From: Favolaschia claudopus
Taxonomy: Eukaryota > Basidiomycota > Agaricomycetes > Agaricales > Mycenaceae
Direction: 5' to 3'
DNA: 64,000 nucleotides
Assembly (NCBI GenBank): GCA_037176885.1
Contig: JAWWNJ010000016.1
Coordinates: 744,001-808,000, forward strand
Shown here: positions 22,994 to 34,233 of the stretch, piece by piece
How positions within the stretch are numbered: the first letter of the stretch is position 1
Layout of the letters: each line of letters starts with the position of its first letter
Position numbers and translations under genes: made by a program
The notes under the pieces: generated by a model
Databases searched by the model: none
What the model was told of the DNA's origin: nothing
Seen by the model: only the letters and a program-made list of their open reading frames with translations

Positions 22994-23000
22994 TATAAAA
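22994..23000 (+). promoter_or_regulatory. TATA-like element of Rho copy 2
   Basis: TATAAAA lies about 42 bp upstream of the ATG at 23042. Position fits a core promoter with a very short 5' leader. Confidence 0.35.
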
Positions 23001-23041
23001 GAAGTCTACCATAATAACTTTCCCTGTGCAGCCTTGCATCC

Positions 23042-23873
23042 ATGCCCTCCAATCCGGATAAATATACCAAAAAAGTCGTTGTTCTGGGTGATTGGGGTGT
23101 GGGTAAGGTTGGTACTGGCGACTGTGCACAGTGAAACAGAATCGCCTTGCATTTGTTATGAGCTTCCCTCACTTGACCTCAGACCTCCATGCTCATGACC
23201 TTTGTGACAAACGCCTGGCCTCAATACCCTCCTGTCGTATGTCGACCTCAAGAGCCGAGTCTCAGATCTGACTTGTATCTTTCCAGGTCTTTGACGGCTA
23301 TTCCACGATCATGACGGTCCAAGAAGAGACCTACACTCTTGCTCTAGTTGACACATGCGGTCAGTTCGATATCCCCAGTCACATAAACTTGTTATTGATT
23401 TTTCGCGTCCTTAGCTGGAGACGATTACGATCGCCTACGACCGCTCAATTACCCCAAAACCGACGTCTTTCTCCTCTGTTTCCGCATTAACAGCCTCGAT
23501 TCGATGCTACACATCCGAGACAAATGGGTACCCGAGATTCGACACTTTTGTCCCAATGTCCCATTTCTTATTGTCGGAACACAAACCGATCTGAGGGATC
23601 AGCCATCAGTTACAGGAAAAGTTTCAATAACCAGTCTCGAGGAAGGTAAGAAATTCGCGTACGAGCTAGGAGCGGCGAAATATGTCGAGTGCTCGGCATT
23701 CAAGTTGGAAGGCCTGGTCGATGTATTCCACGACGTGAGTATTCCGAGCAACCTTCCCCCTCGAGTGCTGAAAGGACGTGCTGAACAAGGCTATTGTTGT
23801 GTCTCTCGAGTCTACGGTAATCGATCAGCCTGTACCATTTGGGCAACGCAAATCCCGGTGTATAGTAGTCTGA
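23042..23873 (+). CDS. Atypical Rho-family small GTPase (copy 2)
   Basis: Starts MPSNPDKYTKKVVVLGDWGVGK, with Trp where Cdc42/Rac have Gly12. Then TSMLMTFVTNAWPQYPPV (Val at the Thr35 position), VFDGYSTIMTVQEETYTLALVDTC and, across an intron, [19 protein letters not shown], with Gly at Gln61. G4 is GTQTDLRD and G5 YVECSAF. The last exon reads AIVVSLESTVIDQPVPFG then QRKSRCIVV, a polybasic CAAX tail. It is a tandem duplicate of copy 1 (same intron positions, same CIVV end). A Trp at position 12 should obstruct normal GAP-assisted hydrolysis. The stop is 45 bp from the convergent MYND gene. Confidence 0.8.
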
Positions 23874-23918
23874 ACAAGCAAAAAAAAAACATGACTTTAT
23901 AACGCAAACTTTCTCTCC

Positions 23919-24741
23919 TCAATTAGCTATCCGCTCTAATATCTTGATCTTCTTCCCATCCTTCGCTTCCAAAGTCTTGTCTATCGCCCGCCGCAGAAAC
24001 CCATTCCACTCTGTATCTGGTGGCCCAAAGCCAACAATATATTGCATGCGGGGCCCAAGTTCGATGGAGATCGGGGCAAGGTAAACTGCCGCATCGCATT
24101 TAACGTACATCGTAAACCACAGACGGTTTTCTTGTGCACGGCTGGCAAGCGCATTACAGGTATCCGCGCTGAGCTCATACCGAGGATCCTTTGTCTCGCG
24201 AAGACCTGCGTATTTGTACACAAACTCGGCAGGTCTGCCTGATGGAGCCGGCTGCAACTCAAGCACGAGCATGTGAGTTTTGACCAGGTGGACGTCGGCC
24301 GGGCCATAGACCTTCATGGCGTGTACAGCGGCGTAAAGCAATAGCTGAGTATGTTTCTGGGGTATGGAAAGCTCTGAACGATATTTTGGCCCTGGATTGA
24401 GCGGCTACTCACTGCAAACCATTTTTTGATATCTTTCAACAAGTCGCGCCCCTCGGTACCCTTGGCAGGAAGGGATTCGCGATTTTCGGATTGGAATTTG
24501 CAGGTTCGCTTGTGATTCGGCCAGTCTTTTGCCTGGCATTCCTTGCTCTAATTGAAGTATAGTAATTCGAGTTCGAGTGGTGGTTATCGCCAGGCGAAGG
24601 AGCATCGTCACTCACACAATATGCGGGTTTCTTGCACGCTCCGCATCTACTGTACTTCACCTTCTTAGTTTCAGGCTTGTAGCACGTCGCACAAGTACGG
24701 TAAACGAGCATCTCGGCGCTGAGCGTATCTTGTTCTGACAT
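23919..24741 (-). CDS. MYND zinc-finger protein (copy 1)
   Basis: Starts MSEQDTLSAEMLVYRTCATC. The MYND finger is CATCYKPETKKVKYSRCGAC then KKPAYC, joined across a GTGAGT intron to SKECQAKDWPNHKRTC, with all Cys/His ligands present. The remaining ~200 residues (LLLYAAVHAMKVYG, YKYAGLRETKDPRYEL, KILERIAN end) match no domain I know. MYND fingers bind PxLxP-type peptides and act in protein complexes; in mushrooms the family is large and mostly uncharacterised. It is convergent with Rho copy 2. Confidence 0.8.
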
Positions 24742-24991
24742 AGAGGGTGTGAGGAGGATATCGATGAAACGAGGTTGTGTTAAGAAAGTATATCTGAGCA
24801 ATGCGGTCATCGAGTGAGTTTAATTTTCACCGAACGATGAGATCCAGTAGATAAAATCGAGCTATTGTTGGAACGCAAGACGTGGTGGCAGTGCAATTGA
24901 GGTTGAAGTTTGAGTTGAACTCCGAATATTACCTGGCAATCAGCAAAGAGGACCGTATACGGGTTTCCCTGTTGTTGCACAGCAACATCTA

Positions 24992-26257
24992 CTACAACTT
25001 CGTTCTGGTACCCGCGTTTTTCCAGACAGGACCCCGCCTCTGTGAAAATAGGAAAGTCAGCGAGTCAACTAAATCTGTGCACACCACACACGAACCTCAT
25101 TAAATGCTTTCAGCCCCTCCTGTGAGCAGAATAAATGATGAATTCAGATATGAACATCGGACCAAACCTTGATATTGTCGCCGAACATATATCCAGCAGT
25201 TGCCGGAGCATGTGAATGTATTGCAACCGTTTCTTCATTGTTGTGCTTGTAGGTTAATAAAAGGCCGACTTTCGTGCTTTGCACGGAGTCGGGAGAGTTG
25301 CTTATAATTTGACTCGCCAGATCGAGTGCGGCGGATAAAACGTCGGATGGCGGTACTACAACATTCACGCTGAGGAATGACAGGTCAGTACTGAAAACGG
25401 GAAACGCGCTGGCAATGCCCACAATCCGAATCGGTTTCGTGCATCTTGTGCAGTGACTGGATTACCCAGCAGAAGCAACTCTGAAGCGAGCTAGGGTTCA
25501 GAAATTAAAAACAAACACATGTTTCGAAATGGCGGTCAAAACCTGATGGCCAGCTATACGAGCTAGGCGGGGAATACCTAAACAGCTTATGAGAAATTGA
25601 AAACAAAACAAAAAATAAACTCATCAGACCTCCTTGTATGGCGACCACTCCGCGTTTGACTTCGGGGAGGCCGAATTTCGCATCTTGCGCATTATAAGCG
25701 CTATAAAACCAGCGGTCTCAAAAGAATACAACCTTTGCTCGCCACGACCAAATCGCAGTTCAAAACTAATTCAGTGCCGCCACCAAATGAGTGGCCATTG
25801 ACGGCAGCGATGAACGGTTTCTTGGACTCCCGACGAGAGATAGACGCGAATCCGTTGGTGTTAATAACAATTGACTCGGGTGACATAGGTTTGCCGCTCT
25901 GTTCGTTTGTATTCCAACTGCATGTAAGTTGAGAGAGAGTTTTGCTATGGAAGATATAACCGACTGACGCTTTGAGATCAGCACCGGCGCAAAATGCGCG
26001 TCCAGATCCAGTAAAGATAACTACCCTGGGAATATAGACAGACGAATGAAGACAGAATACACAGGACGGCAGGGGGCGCACCATAAGCTGGGCTCGTTTT
26101 CAAACCAGTCCAACATCTTCTTGAGATCATCCACCATTTGTGGCGTCATCGCGTTGAGAGATTTGGGTCGGTTAAATTTCAGGAGGAGAACATGGTCTTT
26201 GGGAAATTGAACGATGATTTCGTCGGATACAGCAGGGACGTTCGCGATGTGAACCAT
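24992..26257 (-). CDS. Enoyl-CoA hydratase/isomerase family protein
   Basis: Starts MVHIANVPAVSDEIIVQFP, then LLLKFNRPKSLNAMTPQMVD, RVVIFTGSGRAFCAGADLKA and KPFIAAVNGHSFGGGTELVL followed by NCDLVVAS. The AGADL and GHSFGGG segments form the oxyanion hole of the crotonase fold. Later exons give LPEVKRGVVAIQGGIPRLAR, ASELLLLGNPVTAQDA, and a C-terminus FNERRGPVWKNAGTRTKL. The final TKL is not a canonical peroxisomal PTS1. The family hydrates enoyl-CoA in fatty-acid beta-oxidation or acts on related acyl-CoAs. The gene is cut by several ~50-bp introns and is divergent from the RUD3-like gene. Confidence 0.85.
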
Positions 26258-26865
26258 GGTTGTTGAACTTGAATATTGACTTGGGGTTGAATTCTACCAC
26301 CAAGCTCAGGAGCAGTTCAGGAGCAGTTGAGTGTTAGAGAATAGGATGCGAGTCAGATCTCGGAGCTCTCTGGCGACCTTGAGGTCGAATTGGCCGCTCG
26401 TTATGGTGGTTGCGGAGAAGATTCCGGTTACCGGCAATCAGACAACCGATTCAACATGAACAAACAACACTACGCCAATCGCTGGAAAAGGAAATTTTGC
26501 AAGTCGCCCAGCTTCCCCAAGACTGCAGGTTGCCGGTCGCCCGTTCGCTCGAGACAAAATGTCGCCCACGTGTTCAGTGATCTTCCGGCGAAGCCGAAAG
26601 AGGACTTGACGCTGACGGGTTATCGCCGGCACTTGTTCTTGGGTCACTCAGCACTGGCTGGATCTCTCAGCCTACATTGCATATTCTGGACACTCAAGCC
26701 GACCACTTAAAGTAGACACTCGTTTTGTTCGCCCCGCTTGGAAAGCCGTACGAGAACTTGCAAAGGCAAATTGGGAAGGTTCGGCAATGGCCGCGACGCA
26801 TCAAATTGCACGTGACTGAACGCTGTCCTGAATCTCGACCACGACGGTCTGGTGGATGCTCAACA
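26258..26865. other. Divergent promoter region, no gene seen
   Basis: Lies between the starts of the minus-strand enoyl-CoA hydratase and the plus-strand golgin. A ~100-codon plus frame here has no motif or family likeness. Confidence 0.5.
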
Positions 26866-28617
26866 ATGTCGAGCAATGGCGCATCTAGTCCTCTCAAGTC
26901 GCCAATGTCTCCCAATGGCCCAGCGTCTCCAGGTTCTTCTCAAACTTTAGCTGAATCAAGGCTGTCTCTGGACAGCGATCGAAGCAGCACACCCTCCCCA
27001 TTCATTCCCTCTAACGGAGCCAACGGGCACGGTCTTGCGAACGGCAAACGAGTCGATGATGACGAGCCCACAGACCCCATTGAAAAGCTGCAGCGGGAGT
27101 TGGAACGGACGCGGGAAGAGAAGGAGACGCTTGCAACACAATATCGCAATTTATTGGCCAAACTGACAACAATGCGTACGACATTGGGAAATAAACTCAA
27201 GCAAGATGCTGTGTGTGGTTTCCGATTGCGTATGGAGTCTTTTCGCTGATGCAGGCACTAGGAAGAGTTAGACCGGCGAGAAGCACTCGTAACGCAACTC
27301 CAGGCTCAAAACGAAGACCTGAATGCGACCGTGGACATGTTGAAGGAAGAGCTTATTTCTGCCTCAGCGGAAACTGAGCGTGTGTCGAATGAACTCGATA
27401 GCATGCGCACCCGTGCCTTTGAAGAGAGCGCACAGGAGAATCTTGTACGCGAACGCGAGCTGCGGGAGACACAGACCGAACTCGAGCGGTGTAGAATGGA
27501 AAAGGACGAGTGGGAGCGGATGGCCATGCAAGATAGGGTAGTCGCGGACGAGGCAAAGTCCAACGCGGAGATGTACAGGAGAGATCTGGAGCTGGAACGG
27601 GAGGCTAGAGAGAGAGAGGCGGCGGAGCTAGAGTCGGAGCGGGAAAAGTCAGTGAACTTGCAATCCGTATTGCAGGACTTCCAAGCAGGTGCGTATTTTT
27701 GAATCTTCAATCCCTGTTCCACCTCAAGCTTCGTACTCAGCAAAGGATCATGAGCTACGCCAAGCTGTCAAAGATTACAACTCCCAATTAACACAAGTTA
27801 CTCAGTCGCTAGCTGAATATAAACATCGAGCGTTGAACGCCGAGGTATGTTTTACTTCAATCCAGTTTGTCGCGTTCCTAATTAGCCGGCAGCTTCAATT
27901 GGAGGAAACTCAAACAAACACCTCGAGAACGCAGGAGTTAGAAAAAGAAGTCAAGGATAAGACTCTACTCATAGAGAAGCTGCGACATGAAGGTACCCCA
28001 GAATTTCGCTTCTGGTTTATTGGATAGAATTTGCTCACAGAATTGCAGCTATTATCATTAACGAGCACTTGATGGAAGCTCTTCGACGGCTACGACGAAA
28101 TTCCTCCGACACCAATGTCGACCGCCGCCTTGTCACGAACGTACTTTTATCGTTCCTTACAACTCCACGCGCCGATCCTAAACGCTTCGAAATGCTCACA
28201 CTATTAGCATCCGTTCTTTCATGGTCGGATCCAGAGCGAGAAAAAGCAGGACTCCAGCGTTCCCAATCCAGTCTCGCACCACCAACCTCCTTCTGGGGCC
28301 GCAGTTCCACCTCCACCCCACCAAAGACCGCCGAACTCGACAAAACAGACGAGACCGAGTCTTTCTCGCGCCTGTGGGTCGAGTTCCTCCTCACCGAAGC
28401 GTCGGCAGGCGAGTCTGGTACAGAGCCTGCCCCCAAATCGAATTCCCTTCCCGGTACACCAACAAGTCCCACCATGAAAGGTCCTGGGACGACACGGCGG
28501 CTGGCGTCGTTTGGACAACAGCAGGCGTTAGCGGCCAATGCCAGCTCTCCAACTCTTTTGCCTCCACCCGCGTCGTCCAAAGGCAAGGGTAAAGCGGTGG
28601 AAAAAGACGTTTCATAG
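26866..28617 (+). CDS. RUD3: Golgin with GRAB domain, RUD3/GMAP-210-like
   Basis: Starts MSSNGASSPLKSPMSPNG in a Ser/Pro-rich head. A long coiled coil follows over several exons (EKLQRELERTREEKETLATQ, LVRERELRETQTELERCRME, RDLELEREAREREAAELESE). Near the C-terminus is a GRIP-related Arf-binding (GRAB) domain: INEHLMEALRRLR, VDRRLVTNVLLSFL, PRADPKRFEMLTLLASVL. A disordered Ser/Thr/Pro tail ends KGKGKAVEKDVS. In yeast, Rud3 is recruited to the cis-Golgi by Arf1 through this domain and tethers membranes. It relates functionally to the COPI gene elsewhere in the window but is not linked to it. Confidence 0.85.
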
Positions 28618-28983
28618 AGGGATGGCAGCTTCGGATAGGTGTTTCTTTGTCGGACTTTCTCATCTGTGCATTATTATCTTATTTTTCGTCCCACATCCAA
28701 TTTTTTGTCGTCCCTTGGTCGATGACACCCGCATCCGCAACATCATTTCAAGTATAATATGTATTATGTATGTAGGAGTATTGCTTGCTATCGTATCGAT
28801 CATGAACTGAAAGAGCTTGCTTGTACGTTAGTGACCGAAAGAGCGGAATCAAAATTTTCTGTGCTCCATTCGAAACGCAGCCATCGAAAACACCCACACC
28901 GCGGAGGAGACACATAGACTACCAGGCTCTGTCACTTGCGTCTAATCGAGAGCTATTCTGCGAAGCCAGTGTCACTGCCAAGG
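28618..28983. other. Convergent intergenic region
   Basis: 3' ends of the golgin and the DUF6593-type gene meet here. No coding sequence supported. Confidence 0.5.
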
Positions 28984-29609
28984 TCAAAAAGTAGGGCATG
29001 TACCCACAGTTTTTTCTTGCCTTCTCACCTCGTTATATATAAAAACGAGAATGAGAAAAATTTCGTCTTCTTCTAAAGCCCGCGCGGTCAAGTGTACGAG
29101 TGGAGGCTGCGTCTTGCTGAAAATATGCGGTCGAAAGGAGATGGCAAATCGACCTGCGATACACATATTATGGTCGAGAGTGGCCTATTGCGATTTGGTA
29201 CGTGTAAACGACCCACACCATCTTGATTCGTACCTTCCACTCCTCTCGGTCGTACACGACCTCATACTCTTTTCGATCGGGAGCCCAGCGCCAGTGACGC
29301 GTTCTTGAATTGACTAAGAATTGGGGCTCATTCTTCGAGTCTCAATTACCTGTTGTAGAACCGCCCCGAACGTCGCTTGAGTTCTGAGCAACTTTTTCGG
29401 TGTCCAAAGATCTCGATGCTCTTTTCCTGCCAATGAATGGCCCCCACAACCGCCGCTGCGCCTGAAACAGGGTTTTCGTCGAGCAGAACTGTATCCTTGC
29501 GGCCGAAGTACCCGAAAGTCGTACGTAGGGTGTAGAGGAGGGTGTTGTCGTGGACGGTACGAATTTGAGCGTTGAGAACGTTGGTTTTGTTGTCGAGGGT
29601 CGCCTCCAT
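28984..29609 (-). CDS. DUF6593-type protein
   Basis: Three exons. Starts MEATLDNKTNVLNAQIRTV, then YTLRTTFGYFGRKDTVLL and GAIHWQEKSIEIFGHRK. An intron joins TRHWRWAPDRKEYEVVYD, and a 46-bp intron joins ATLDHNMCIAGRFAISF. The end reads VHLTARALEEDEIFLIL then VFIYNEVRRQEKT. This series of short beta strands, a central RHWRW-type motif and a final hydrophobic helix with VRRQEKT is the pattern of DUF6593, a small family abundant in Agaricomycetes with a tubby-like barrel look. No function is known. The start is the first in-frame ATG. Confidence 0.7.
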
Positions 29610-30576
29610 GCAGGATGGATGGAGAGAGGCAAAGCGCAGCGCAGTTTCATTACGTCGAACCAGTCTATCGATCCGATGCACCGGTGCCGGACAAGAAGCT
29701 AATTACAGCCCATCTAAATCCACGTACAGTGAATCGACATCAAAGGGGCCAAGTCCCAAAATTTGTGTAAATGTTCAAGCTTTCAAGTAATAACCTGGAT
29801 TACTGCCCCAAAGGCGCCAAGTCGTCAACTGGTATATTTCCGGAGACTCAAGACAAACAGAAACTGCAGAGATCAGTCTGAGAGTAAAAATCGATGAACC
29901 ACACACGGCAGCCACAAACCACTGTGTGAAAAGTCCCATTTTCACCACTCGTAGCTTGAATTTGGTGAAAATTCACGGGCGTATACACGAAACTTGTCAG
30001 GGAATCGCCTTCGTTGTATCACCTCAAGTATGAGAATACGCAGACCACCGTCAAATCCTGACTTGAGGTCTCGCCAGTGCAATACTCGTGCGCCTCGCGG
30101 CCGCGTTACTTGAACTATCCAGACAACAACAGCCCGTAGATAGCCTGTTGCCGTTCAAAATGCCAGTTTGTAAGTCGTTTCAGTAGCGTTGTAATCGCAG
30201 TCAGGTATAGTTTCCATTTGTTCGAGAGCCTCTCCAACGAACTGCAAAGTTGTGGTGTTCTTTAGCGCAATTCGGCGAATCACGCTGGAATCTGTTGGGC
30301 TGGGAATATACTGATTCATCGCCAGTGGACAATGAAACGAACTGCGGCTTTATTGGTGCCTCATGGACGAGATGGAAACAAGGAAAGCGCGTCACACAAG
30401 GATGTCACAATTGGGTCACATTGCTTGTTCCAAACCAAAACGTCCAGACTCCAGTACAAAGACGCCTCAGTCCAGAAATTCCCTTTTCGTGTCGCCTTGA
30501 GATTGGATTCAAGATCGAATTCACCCGAATTCACTTATCTCACAATCATTCTTCTGGGAGTCTGGATTTCCCTACG
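29610..30576. other. Intergenic, no confident gene
   Basis: About 1 kb between divergent genes. An open plus-strand frame runs from 30250 into the next gene without an ATG; an upstream mini-exon (ATG at 30157) joined by an intron is conceivable but unsupported. Confidence 0.4.
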
Positions 30577-32222
30577 ATGACAGCGACCGCGCTCGTTGAC
30601 CAGGCTACTCAGTCTCTCGAAGACCCATACAATCCGACATTCTGCTGCAAATATTACATCTGCCTGCTTTCCCACATTAACACCGGGGATGAGTCCTGGG
30701 AGAATCCTATCGCGTCCGACGCGCCATATGCTGGGAATCTCAAGCTATCGCTGGATTCTATGGTCAATTTACCGAAATCAATGAAGCTGCTCGACCGTGT
30801 GTCTATATTCATGACCTGCGATCGGTCTCGCGAGGATATGACATCTTTGGCGCAGCGCATGGAGTGGCACTGCGAATGCGATCGTACTGATTCCCTAGTC
30901 GACTCAATGCACGCTTGGCGGTGGAACCCCGCCGCATTTGACCGTTACCCTGAGGGTTTCACTTGCAGAACCACCACACTCGGGGGCCTCATTGCGATAA
31001 TTGCTGATCTGCTGTTCGCTGCCTTTGAACTGAAGAGATCTGGTGAAGACCACCAAAAGCAGTGGCCTCGAAGTCGGACAGATTGTCTGGGAGACAGCGA
31101 CGAGTCGGCCGCAGTCATGTTTTGCAGATGGTTAGACGAATACCCTATTTTGCCCATCTTGCGCGCCATCGGTGCTTCCGCGTGTTTGTTCGCTCGAGGG
31201 ATCATAGTACCCTTCCTTCTCAGCGCACATCTACCCAAAAACCTTGTTGCCATATTGAAACGCGGTGTCGACTCGATCCCGTCAGATTTTGAGGGCACGA
31301 TGGATGCTTTCGGCGTACTATACCCCATAACCTGGTAGGTTTCCAATTGTTATCAACATAACGTTTCCAAAGCATTCTCAGCGTCTTTACAACGATGAGG
31401 GATATCTCTAATATCGATGATGGAGTCTCCACAGCGTACTTTTTCCGGTAAGGCATGTCCGTGTTGCTGGATATCCTTAATTCAGCTGTATCGCAGAGAA
31501 CATTGTTCGCTGTTCTTAGAAACGCTCAACCGTATTGCGGCTATAGACGACCGACTGCCTTGGTCCATGAACGCCACCTGGGACGATGGATTCAGCATGG
31601 GAGGTGTAGTCCATGCAAAACTCGTTCTGCCGTTTGATGAGTCAAAATACCACTCAAAAATCCTGGACTGGTCGCGCCTCAACAGAATGACCATCCTGGC
31701 GGTTCAAACGCCTTACGAGCTTGCTCGGAACGTTATGCTTACCCTGGCCGAATTGCCTGCGCAATGTATGAACGCCCGCTGCCCAAATAAAAGCGGACAA
31801 GGACCTTTCATGATGTGCTCTGGGTGCAAACGCGTCGCGTATTGCTCTGCTGAATGTCAAGACAAGGATGTATTCACATTCTCTCATGTTGCTGTGGAAT
31901 CCTTTTCACTGATACATCACTCTTTCAGTGGAATGGTCGACTCCCGCATAGGTCCGTCTGCAAGAAAATCCGGGTTTTGGGTGACACCACTGGCATGCCC
32001 ATCTATTCTACCCCGAAAATCGAGCCTACGCAAATCGAAATATCTGAGTTTCAGCGTCGAGTACAAGAACGTGCTGGCCTCTCGATGTTTTCATTGATGA
32101 CATTCAACGAGAAAATGATACCAGATGATCGCATTCGCCGAGTTGTCAATGATAGTGAGCCGTCGTCTTCGTCCGATTTACGGGCAATGGCTCTGACCAA
32201 TTGCATTTCATTCAGAATATAG
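30577..32222 (+). CDS. Large MYND zinc-finger protein (copy 2)
   Basis: The first in-frame ATG gives MTATALVDQATQSLEDPYNP followed by a long helical region (CCKYYICLLSHINTG, WHCECDRTDSLVDSMHAW, GLIAIIADLLFAAFELKR). After an intron near 31335 come LFLETLNRIAAIDDRLPWS and the MYND finger: CPNKSGQGPFMMCSGCKRVA then YCSAECQDKDW-type, joined by an intron to WSTPAHRSVCKKIRVLG. The tail ends ALTNCISFRI. Big MYND proteins of this shape (helical N-terminus, finger, short C-terminus) are common in mushroom genomes and have no assigned role. The start is uncertain. Confidence 0.65.
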
Positions 32223-32471
32223 CGCTCGCTATACTCGTTGCTTGGCTTGATCACAGCTGTCTTTCTTCATCTCCATTTACAATCCTATCCATAGAGCATA
32301 GTCCCACTCCAATTGTGGGGCCACGGTGGTGCTGGGATTGGACAGCGATAACGCGCGCCTATGAATTAAGGTTTGAGGAAGTTTGTGTCCCGAGGAATTT
32401 CGCAAGACAGTGCGTCCCTAGGTTGCGACCAGCAGTTAGGGACGCGAGGCAATGTATTATGATGACGGTAT

Positions 32472-33845
32472 CTAAACAAGAAGTGCGCGGAAACCCTCCT
32501 CGAATTGAGTAGCGAAGGATTCGACTACTTCCTTATCAATTGCGGCGTCACCCCATGTCAGGGTAATATTCAAGGCGCCGGTTGGGTCCCCAATCGCATT
32601 TATCTTCAGTGCCGGTCCGAGGACAAGGTCCGACTGCGCAAAGGCCATACGCTCGATAGCCCACTGTCGTCCAGCACTGATGCCAGCCACGCGGCCGGCG
32701 TTCGAAATCTCGAAAGTCGCATTGCGCTTGTTTCCAAGCATTCCTTTCATGAAGCCACCGATGTTGTTGGCGACGAGACTGATCATGCCTATTTCTTCGC
32801 GGCATGAAGACTTCTGCCGCTGTAGCTCAGTGGCATAATTCGCGGCTACAGACCACTGGAAACCGGGGTGTATGGGCGGATAGGATGTGTGCGCAGCGAC
32901 GTAGTCACAAAAAGCATCTTCGGACCCACCAGCGACGCCTCGCAGAGATATTGCGACTGTAGCACAGAGCGTCCTGTAGGCCGGGGAATGAGCTGGCACG
33001 AGTCGCGAAAGTACGGCGCATGCGAGAACGTAAACTGCCGAGGTTATCGTGGCCTTGTGCGACCGGCAGATTTTGGCGAAGACGGCCATGTTCTCGGGCG
33101 AGAAGGTCATCAGTTTGACACGAGCGGTAAAATCCGCCGTTTTTGAGACTGGGTTCGCGCTCCAGACATAGTAGCTGCGCTTCCACGAGGCAGGAAGGAA
33201 GAGGGAGAGCACGGCCGAAATAATTTTGAAGATGGAAGGGCGGAGGTTGGTGACGGCCTCTATTGGAGGTAAAAGGGAGATCAACTCGGGCACTGTGACC
33301 TCGGCAGAACTAGCTGTATTGCCTTCTTCGAGGGCCAACAGCAGGAGCCGATGGAAAGCTACACCACTCAGCCCGTCGCCAATGCCGTGGTGGTATGCCA
33401 AGATGACTGTGTTGTCATTGAGCACCTCCACCCGCCACAGCGGCAGTTGAGTCGACGTGTCAAACCGCGTGGAAAGTTGGCGCTGTATAGCTGCTTCTAA
33501 ATCATTACTTGCTGAGAAGTGTACGACAGAAGACAGGTCGATTGTTTCAAGCTTTACGAACGACGGCTTCGAATCTTCATTCCGAACCATAACACACAAG
33601 ATTGGGTGCATGTCAATTAATTCTTGGAGGGCCGAGAACAAATGCTCCTTGTTCAAGGACGAGCCATTGGTGCAGACGTATCTTGCAGAGATGATGACGC
33701 ATGAGTCCATGCCAAGAAGATGTCTGGTTATGTGCCATGACTCCAGGAGCCCTGATGCAGCGTCCGGTGAGTCTTGAATCCAGCACGAAAGAAGAAAACT
33801 CAGCGCACCAGCGGCCCTCAGCGACTTGGGATTTGTAGCCGCCAT
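32472..33845 (-). CDS. Alcohol acetyltransferase-like (CoA-dependent acyltransferase fold)
   Basis: A single uninterrupted frame of 457 residues starts MAATNPKSLRAAGALSF. The catalytic HHxxxDG motif is at residues 152-158 (YHHGIGDGLSG). Other family-like segments are ELIDMHPILCVMVRNED, LPLWRVEVLND, ATITSAVYVLACAVLSRL and FEISNAGRVAGI. This is the chloramphenicol-acetyltransferase/condensation fold; the closest known group is yeast alcohol O-acetyltransferase, which makes acetate esters from acetyl-CoA. Other acyl transfers, including in secondary metabolism, are possible. It is intronless, unlike most neighbours. A 3-gene biosynthetic cluster is not evident. Confidence 0.8.
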   Translation of the reverse strand: MAATNPKSLRAAGALSFLLSCWIQDSPDAASGLLESWHITRHLLGMDSCVIISARYVCTNGSSLNKEHLFSALQELIDMHPILCVMVRNEDSKPSFVKLETIDLSSVVHFSASNDLEAAIQRQLSTRFDTSTQLPLWRVEVLNDNTVILAYHHGIGDGLSGVAFHRLLLLALEEGNTASSAEVTVPELISLLPPIEAVTNLRPSIFKIISAVLSLFLPASWKRSYYVWSANPVSKTADFTARVKLMTFSPENMAVFAKICRSHKATITSAVYVLACAVLSRLVPAHSPAYRTLCATVAISLRGVAGGSEDAFCDYVAAHTSYPPIHPGFQWSVAANYATELQRQKSSCREEIGMISLVANNIGGFMKGMLGNKRNATFEISNAGRVAGISAGRQWAIERMAFAQSDLVLGPALKINAIGDPTGALNITLTWGDAAIDKEVVESFATQFEEGFRALLV

Positions 33846-34233
33846 TCAGGAGATGATACGATGCTGTGTGTTGGAATACACCCCGAAAGCTTGAAGGTTG
33901 TTCGGAGGAACTGCTGAGCAAAAGAAATCCCCCTCGAGTGACTTACTTATAAGAACGCGGTACGGGCAGAGTCCGAGGTTCACCGACTAAAATTGACGCG
34001 ATCAGCGGTAGTGCGGATGAACTGAGCACTCAATATAATCCAACATTGGGGCAAGCAATGCAACGTCCCTACAGACCTGACGCTGAGGCTGGTCGTTCCG
34101 TCGTGGAAGAGAGAGAAAACAAAGCTCCACCGGCAAATCCGGGCGGCCGCGGCCCGGGAAAAAAGAACGCGAACTGTCACCCTCACGTGTGTCACCGTCC
34201 CTTCTCATTTACCGCCACTGCCACTGCGCGTTC
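33846..34233. other. Divergent promoter region
   Basis: Between the acetyltransferase and RPA3 starts. It holds a TTATAAG motif near 33950 that may serve the minus-strand gene. No gene seen. Confidence 0.45.

Noticed and set aside
32817..32860. TAGCTCAGTGGCATAATTC resembles the D-arm/A-box of a tRNA gene.
   Set aside because: No T-arm (GGTTCRANYCC) or anticodon stem follows at the right distance, and the stretch lies inside the intact acetyltransferase-like coding region on the other strand.
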